Both the position numbers and the translations under genes were made by a program. The notes below the pieces were generated by a model. It saw only the letters and a list, made by a program, of their open reading frames with translations. It had not been told where the DNA came from and searched no databases. Shown here piece by piece: positions 58,318-64,000 of a stretch of 64,000 bases of DNA. This DNA comes from Daphnia pulex (lineage: Eukaryota; Arthropoda; Branchiopoda; Diplostraca; Daphniidae). Every line of letters starts with the position of its first letter. The first letter of the stretch is position 1. The stretch lies in NCBI RefSeq assembly GCF_021134715.1, contig NC_060019.1, forward strand, positions 3,534,001-3,598,000. The letters are read 5' to 3'.

Positions 58318-61300
58318 ATGGGGCGAGACGTGGCCTTCGTCTTCATTTTGGTCCTGTTCTCTTTTTGGCACAGCCCAGTCACCTCTGAAACTGCCAATCT
58401 CGAAGTAAGTGAAAGAATTTCACCAAATGTATTTTATGAAATATTCAAGACCGGTTTTTGTCTGTGCAATTAGGCGGGGTCAATTAAGTTTATTCCATCA
58501 ATTTTGGTTCTCTTTTTTTTGCGTTGCGAAAAAGAAAAGATATTTGGGGCGGGCCCCAGAAACCTTGAAGATGTTCCAAAAATGTTACACACCCCACGGT
58601 GGATACCAACAGACACGCGCGCATACACAAACAAGACGACGCACACCGTGACTTTTCTAGACAGAGTCTGACGTCATTTGGTCCCCCATCGATCGATAGT
58701 TTATCCCAAAAACAACACAGGGATCTAACATGTGAAACAACAGAAGTAATCGACTTAGACATATCAGTGAACCTGGAGAAAAAGAAACTTTTTTTTGTTT
58801 TTTCCTCTCGAACATTCGATAACGCCAGATTATGTCCACACAGAAGATAGCAGATGGTTTGTCGGCCCCCCTAGTTTTATGGCCATCTTCCGGTCAAAAA
58901 TCGAGACCAGTGGGCTGTTTTTAAAACGCTAGAAATAGTTGAGATAGCTCCTCACAGAAACACGCCACGTCCTAGTAGGTGAAATGCGCATACATGTTAA
59001 TTAATCATTTTTCTTTTTTGGGAATTTTTTCATGTGGGCGTCGTCGTTATTTTCTGAAGCTTCCCTTTCACCATAGTCACATTCAAGGTCGCAGGGGGCT
59101 TGGGTTTCTTCTGTAACGTCAACTCGATGGCATTTGCTTAATTTGTGTGTAGCCTCATCTCTTTTTATTTATTTCCTTTTTTGAAATGTCAAATTGCGTT
59201 TCGAGCCTCTCTTTGGGGTTTGCGTAGGCGTGGTAAATGATTCGTCCCGGTCAAATGGTGGGGTCCATTTTCTTTGGGAATGTGTTACCAACTGGTTTGT
59301 TGTGTATTTTTCTCTTTATCTTGGACTCGCACGAGTTATACACATTCAAGGTCGTTTACCAGTTAGTAGCCCCTCCAGTAAAAGTGGAAGAATCGCCCGA
59401 GCGTAATCCCGAACGAGTTTTCTAAAAATCCACCACCTCATTTATTTTTCTTTTCTGGAACACAAAACAAATTTTGTAATCTGATTTTTTGTTTGGGTTC
59501 CTAAAGCTTTTTCTTTAAGAGAAAAGAAAACGAAAGTCCTAAAAGTTGTCGAAGGTGATAAAACAAAAATTATGGCTGGTGAGAAAGAGATTGACCTTGT
59601 GTCTTAAAAAAGAGGAAGAATCTTTCAAAAGTTGAGGTGTGTCCTTCACCTCTGTTGTCCATCCACAGGTGTTTGAAACTTCACCTGGCTCATTACCCAA
59701 TGCCCATTTTTCTGAAGTTTTATTAGTAGCCGCTTCTGCCGTCCAACAAGGTCGACTTGCAAGGAGACACACTCTCACTTTTCTGACCGTTGAGAGTGGG
59801 ACTGAACTGCAACGGTTTGAGAGTTATTTTGAAAAAATAAAGCCCTCGCTATTTTAGTCATCCGAGAAGAAGGAGGAAACGGGGGGAGAGCAGAAACCCG
59901 AGTCGACTCGATGCAACATATGGTTACTGTCGAAAACTACCACACTTAATATCTGGCTGAATGATGTTAGATTTTTCTTAAATTAAAGAAGCATTTTCAA
60001 GTGGGAATGGGCGAAATAGTATTCCATCACCTTGAGAGTTTAAATGGGAGATGGCTCTTGTCGTTGATTCGCCAGCCGAGGGAAAGTGTTGAGCCTTTTC
60101 GAGTCGTTGGGTCTTTCTAACCTTGGCCCACAAGTTTTCTAGAAGCACAAGAGTGTTGTTTATCTACTCAAGATTCCAATATGTATACTGCCCAGCGAGG
60201 TAAACCATATGAGGACTCTTTTCTCCGTCTAGAAAATCTAGCCACCCTAGCCAGACCCAGCCAGACCCAGCCACCTGCAAATTAGAAAGTACAGGGACGT
60301 AAACAAAAATTTTCAGGTTTTGCAATGACTTTTTCAAATGTTGACAAATGCCTATGACACTTAATAATTTGCCGATTCAGTCCAGGTGTCGCAAATACAT
60401 TCCTCTGTGATGAAATGAATTTTGATCTCGAACGAGTATTGATTGTTTTCTCCTTTCTGATTGATTGCACAGTTATTCCATGAATCTGAAGCTCAGCACC
60501 ACAACATTTGGTCCCCGAAAGCAGTTGCCAAAAGCAGCAAAGATGAACAGGGCCACTGTGTCTGGTATGGCACCTGCAGCGACTGTGACTACGCCTACAA
60601 TTATGCCTACTCAGGTGAAGCTATGCCAATAGCAGACACTGATCATGCAGCACTCTATTCAGTGTGTCCCGAACTCTTTGATCAATTTGGTAAATTAACA
60701 GTTAAGTTTTCACCACTTGATGCCAAATAACTGGATTTCTTTTTAAATCAGGTCCTGGAGAAGAACCGCATTTTTGTTGTGATTCAAGGCAAATCAACGA
60801 TTTGATTGTCAACTTTGGACAGGCCCTCAATTTGGTGGGACGATGCCCGAGTTGCGCCCGCAACTTGCGGATGATCTTTTGTACCATGACCTGCGATCCG
60901 CATCACAGTCGATTCCTCTCGTACAACACGACAGAAGAGCATTCAACACCTGAACCGATTACCAATTCTACCGTAGTTGTCAAAGCGCTGGAATATTACA
61001 TCTCCGATACTTATGTGACTGAGATGTACGACTCGTGCAAGGAAGTTACAAATCCATCTTCAAACAGTCTTGTTATGCCGACCATTTGTGGCCAGTGGGG
61101 CGAGGACTGCTCTCCTCACAGGTATGAAAAGTCTATTTTGAATCCATTTCATAAAAATCACCTTTCATATAATTTTGTCTGTAGATTGTTGGATTTCATG
61201 GGACTTGGCATGGCCAATCAAGGATTCTCGCCCTTTGACATCTACTTCCAGTACATTCCTGACGGAGAGACTGTCACCGATGTTGTCGAACCTTTTGCTC

Positions 61301-64000
61301 CTCCAGCTATCCCTTGCTACGAAGCTATTAGTGTAAATATCAACGTCGAATTATTATTTTCTTTTTTGGTTTGAAATTATAATATGCTTTTGCATTTCTT
61401 TAGAACTCGAGTGGAACCTGCTCTTGCGTCGATTGTACTGGCAGTTGCCCGGTTCCCAAGCCGTGGCCCCCTCTGCCTGAGCCGTGGACCATCGGTTCCA
61501 TGTACGGCGTCTCTTTCGTCATGTTGATGGTCTTCCTTGCAGTTTCTGGCACCTTCTTGGTGACTGTTTTCTGGAAGTGGCACGTGGACCGAGTCGGTAA
61601 GTCATTTCATCTGAATTTATATAATCGCCTGCGGTGGACTGAGACGACACTTTCGTTGGCCCCAAAAAATTCACAACGACTGGGATAATGGGGGCACCAA
61701 AGACTTGGTCAAAGAAATGGACATGCCGTGTTTTATGAAAAGACACTGACATATGACGTAACTGTGGGACTTGATTAACAACAACACCTTCCACATACCA
61801 AAGGAATCGCTTGTTCCATTCAGGGGTCCCATTTAGTCGTCGCTCCTCCCGTATTGCCCCATCCATTGTGTATGTTTGCTGGGTTATCGTCTTGTTTTTT
61901 TTTATTATTTTAATTAAAGAAAAATCTCACGACCCGTGCAGGGCTTTTTTCTGTGTGGGGAATATGTCAATTAAATGAGGGAACTGTAAGAAATTGTAAA
62001 ATGATTGAACTCGGGTAGGGTCACACTCCGTTGGGTCGTTATGATGGTGTCCGCATCTGTTGTTATTGATCGTATTGTCCCCCCAATGTCTTTTGTGCCA
62101 AAACCAAAAGACACCAAGCTTGTGTATGTATAACGGTCCGGTGTGTACGTGTAGTCATTCTGGACGACGGGCTGGAGACGATCAGCCGAGGGTGGGATTC
62201 GGTGGGGAGACGCCTTGCCGGCGCCGCCACTCATACCCTTTCGCTACCAGCACTCGACGACGAAATAGAACCACTGCACCCACCTAAAACCACCACTGCA
62301 ACTCCCACCTCGGCGACACAAGCTTCTTCTGGCCAAGGACCAGCTCAACACCCAAACAGTCATTGTAGGTGGATCCGCCGGTTTACTTTTAAGCCTCCTT
62401 CTCTCTCTCTCTCTATCTATTCTCTTTATACCTTTTCTTATCAACCTGAAACCCCATCACACTTGCCAACTAGGATCTCCGCTGGATCTCCAGAGATATC
62501 GATTGAGTTTTTGCACGTATTTTGATATTTTTTCTTGTGTCGATTCTCGTAGTTATGAGTGTGTGTGTGTGTTGATATGCTTCGTTTTGTGTGTGTGTTT
62601 GTGCTGACTGGCGGTTGCTGCTGCGTGTCATTACGATGGATAGCGGAGAGACGGAAAAGAGAAAAGAGAAGGCCTTGTTTTGTTTATGCCCGCCGTTTGC
62701 TTGCCGACGGAACGAACGAAACCTACTGACCCACTTGAAGAAAAGCCAGTTCGCCTTATTATTAGTATTAGTATCTTTTACGTATCGTCTATGGGTGGCG
62801 CGGTGTAGACTTTTCTTTCTTTGGAAATTCCAACGCGGCCTTATTTTCAGATCGGAGCACATCGGCAAGCATAATTGTATAATGTTTAATCGGTGGTTTT
62901 TGTTATCTATTTTCACTTTTTTTTTCCCCCTGTGATCTATTTCGCGTTTCTTTTAGTCGTTGACGTCATGGCGATTGATTGTTTCACTTGTCTTTTAAAA
63001 AAAAGAAGAAGCTTCATAATTGACGAATCACCGTCCCACGATTACTGCATGCACTGGTTAATAGCTTGAGGTTTTGATGAAATCTTTTTTTTTTCTACTT
63101 AGTGTTTTAGTGTGGTCTTCATCTTTCACTGTTTTATTTCTACACTATTTTATCGGGGATATTTTATTTTATTTCATCTGCTTGATTGCGCTCCGTGAGC
63201 TTTACACGGTATTACGGCAACACTATGCGTCGACTGCTTTTACGATTGTTTCAACATAATCTAATTTGGTTTTGATCCAACCCCCCTATTTCTTTCCTTA
63301 CAACCTGATCATTCCGCAACAAGTTTTTAAACTTGGATAATATTGCTTCATCAAACTTTCACTTTCCATTTCGACGACCCGAAGCATCGCCACGCCTTCC
63401 GACTTATTTACAAGCCGATAGTGTAACACGTGGGACTTATTAGAACGGTCCCCGGTAATAAATTGGTGTGGCGATGTTTTGCAAGTCGATTGGATTCGAG
63501 CGAAAGTTTGATTGAAGACTTTTAATTCTGTGTTTCCAAACTGTGCTTGACGTCTTGCTTTTGAATTTAGCGCGCGGAGTCAAACGTCGTTCGTTGCAGC
63601 CTACCATCTCTACCACGTCATCGACCGACTCCCAATATGAATACGTCGAGGGATCTTTTATGGAACGAGCTGGAGCATCGATGGAAAAGGCTTTGGAATC
63701 CTTCTTCACCGCCTGGGGAACTTGTAAGTCATTGTGAATTGGCTAATGATACTTTTCAGTGAATAACATTTTGTGGTTTGACAGTCTGTGCCAGGTGGCC
63801 GTGGATGGTGCTCATTTTCGGTTTGTCGGTTGCCGCCGCCCTAACCGTGGGCGTTGTCTTCCTTGAAGTGACGATAGATCCCGTTGAATTGTGGGCTTCC
63901 CCGGAGAGTCGCTCTCGTCAAGAAAAGGATTATTTCGACAAAAGTTTCACCCCGTTCTACCGTACCGAACAAGTTATCCTTCACGCCGAAGGAATTGAGG
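58318..64000 (+). CDS. NPC1: NPC1 intracellular cholesterol transporter, N-terminal part (runs off window)
   Basis: Seven coding exons: 58318-58404, 60473-60689, 60752-61121, 61185-61332, 61404-61596, 63571-63723 and 63785 to the edge. Splice sites are all GT-AG and phases agree; 461 residues are visible. Residues 1-22 are a signal peptide (MGRDVAFVFILVLFSFWHSP). Exons 2-4 encode the cysteine-rich lumenal sterol-binding domain (GHCVWYGTCS, CPELFDQFG, then GRCPSCARNLRMIFCTMTCD). Exon 5 has the SGTCSCVDCTGSCP motif, a proline-rich hinge and the first membrane helix (about 305-333). Exon 6 is the cytosolic linker and exon 7 starts the second helix and ELWASPESRSRQEKDYFDKS, an NPC1 hallmark. NPC1 accepts cholesterol from NPC2 in the late endosome/lysosome and moves it across the glycocalyx. 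Intron 1 (2.1 kb) and intron 5 (2.0 kb) are long; the others are 62-73 bp. No defects seen. Confidence 0.95.
58405..60472 (+). other. NPC1 coding intron 1
   Basis: About 2.07 kb between the signal-peptide exon and exon 2. No exon or mobile element recognised within. A short CCAGACCCAGCCAGACCCAG duplication occurs near 60250. Confidence 0.6.
61597..63570 (+). other. NPC1 coding intron 5
   Basis: About 1.97 kb. Exons 5 and 6 join in phase across it, so no extra exon is required. A Pro/Thr-rich open stretch at 62202-62350 could in principle be an alternative exon, but no matching splice pair was clear. TC and GT dinucleotide runs occur near 62400 and 62560. Confidence 0.55.

Noticed and set aside
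60802..61374. Single 190-codon ORF as a stand-alone gene
   Set aside because: It is NPC1 exons 3 and 4 read through a short in-frame intron.
62202..62525. Pro/Thr-rich ORF in NPC1 intron 5 as an extra exon
   Set aside because: The flanking exons already join in phase and no clear acceptor/donor pair brackets it.

Overview
This is nuclear DNA of an intron-rich animal, most likely an arthropod and probably a small crustacean such as Daphnia. The species call is inference. It rests on short introns (50-100 bp), clear GT-AG (and a few GC-AG) splice sites, animal genes (NPC1, NDUFA4, SLC35F, NXF1, caspase, histones), AT-rich intergenic DNA and dense decayed transposons. There are no bacterial operons, ribosome binding sites or CRISPR arrays. 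Three genes look intact: NDUFA4 (+, 44229-44687, three exons), an SLC35F1/F2-like transporter (-, 45908-48634, nine coding exons) and the first seven coding exons of NPC1 (+, 58318 to the right edge).

Layout. 1-2994: 5' part of a Ty3/gypsy LTR retrotransposon on the minus strand (protease, gag, leader, tRNA-Leu-type primer site, LTR). It abuts a decayed divergent histone H2A/H2B pair (about 3110-3920). 4.4-9.6 kb: a possible signal-peptide first exon, a hairpin, an 8-bp tandem repeat, a TATA/Inr promoter candidate and a 27-bp palindrome. 9.6-15 kb: remnants of another gypsy-like element (RNase H, integrase C-terminus) around a 66-bp minisatellite. 18.7-21.7 kb: a minus-strand tandem array of five copies of an unrecognised small coiled-coil gene, mostly broken, with one splice-competent copy. 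27.4-29.3 kb: a broken gene of the SNTX/neoverrucotoxin-like (MACPF/CDC-related) family. 31-32.4 kb: a mosaic of an RGG/RanBP2-type zinc finger ORF, a SNF2/RAD54-like helicase fragment and caspase p10 exons. 33.4-39.3 kb: transposon-dense DNA with a 120-bp near-perfect hairpin, a KDZ-type transposase pseudogene carrying a precisely inserted 999-bp P-like element (8-bp target duplication, about 180-bp inverted repeats), and nested fold-back elements. 39.8-41 kb: a partial, broken NXF1 copy. 42.7-43.9 kb: a hairpin, a TTATTCG-rich stretch and a TIR element with a tRNA-like module inside. 44-64 kb: the gene-bearing part, with about 9 kb between the divergent SLC35F and NPC1 genes.

Functional links are limited. 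NDUFA4 serves mitochondrial respiration, NPC1 lysosomal sterol export, and SLC35F is a multipass carrier-like protein; nothing suggests they act together. The left 43 kb reads as a graveyard of gene fragments and mobile elements. The best candidate for something undescribed is the tandem coiled-coil family, with its intron presence/absence difference between copies. Next come the TIR element with the tRNA-like core and the long perfect hairpin.
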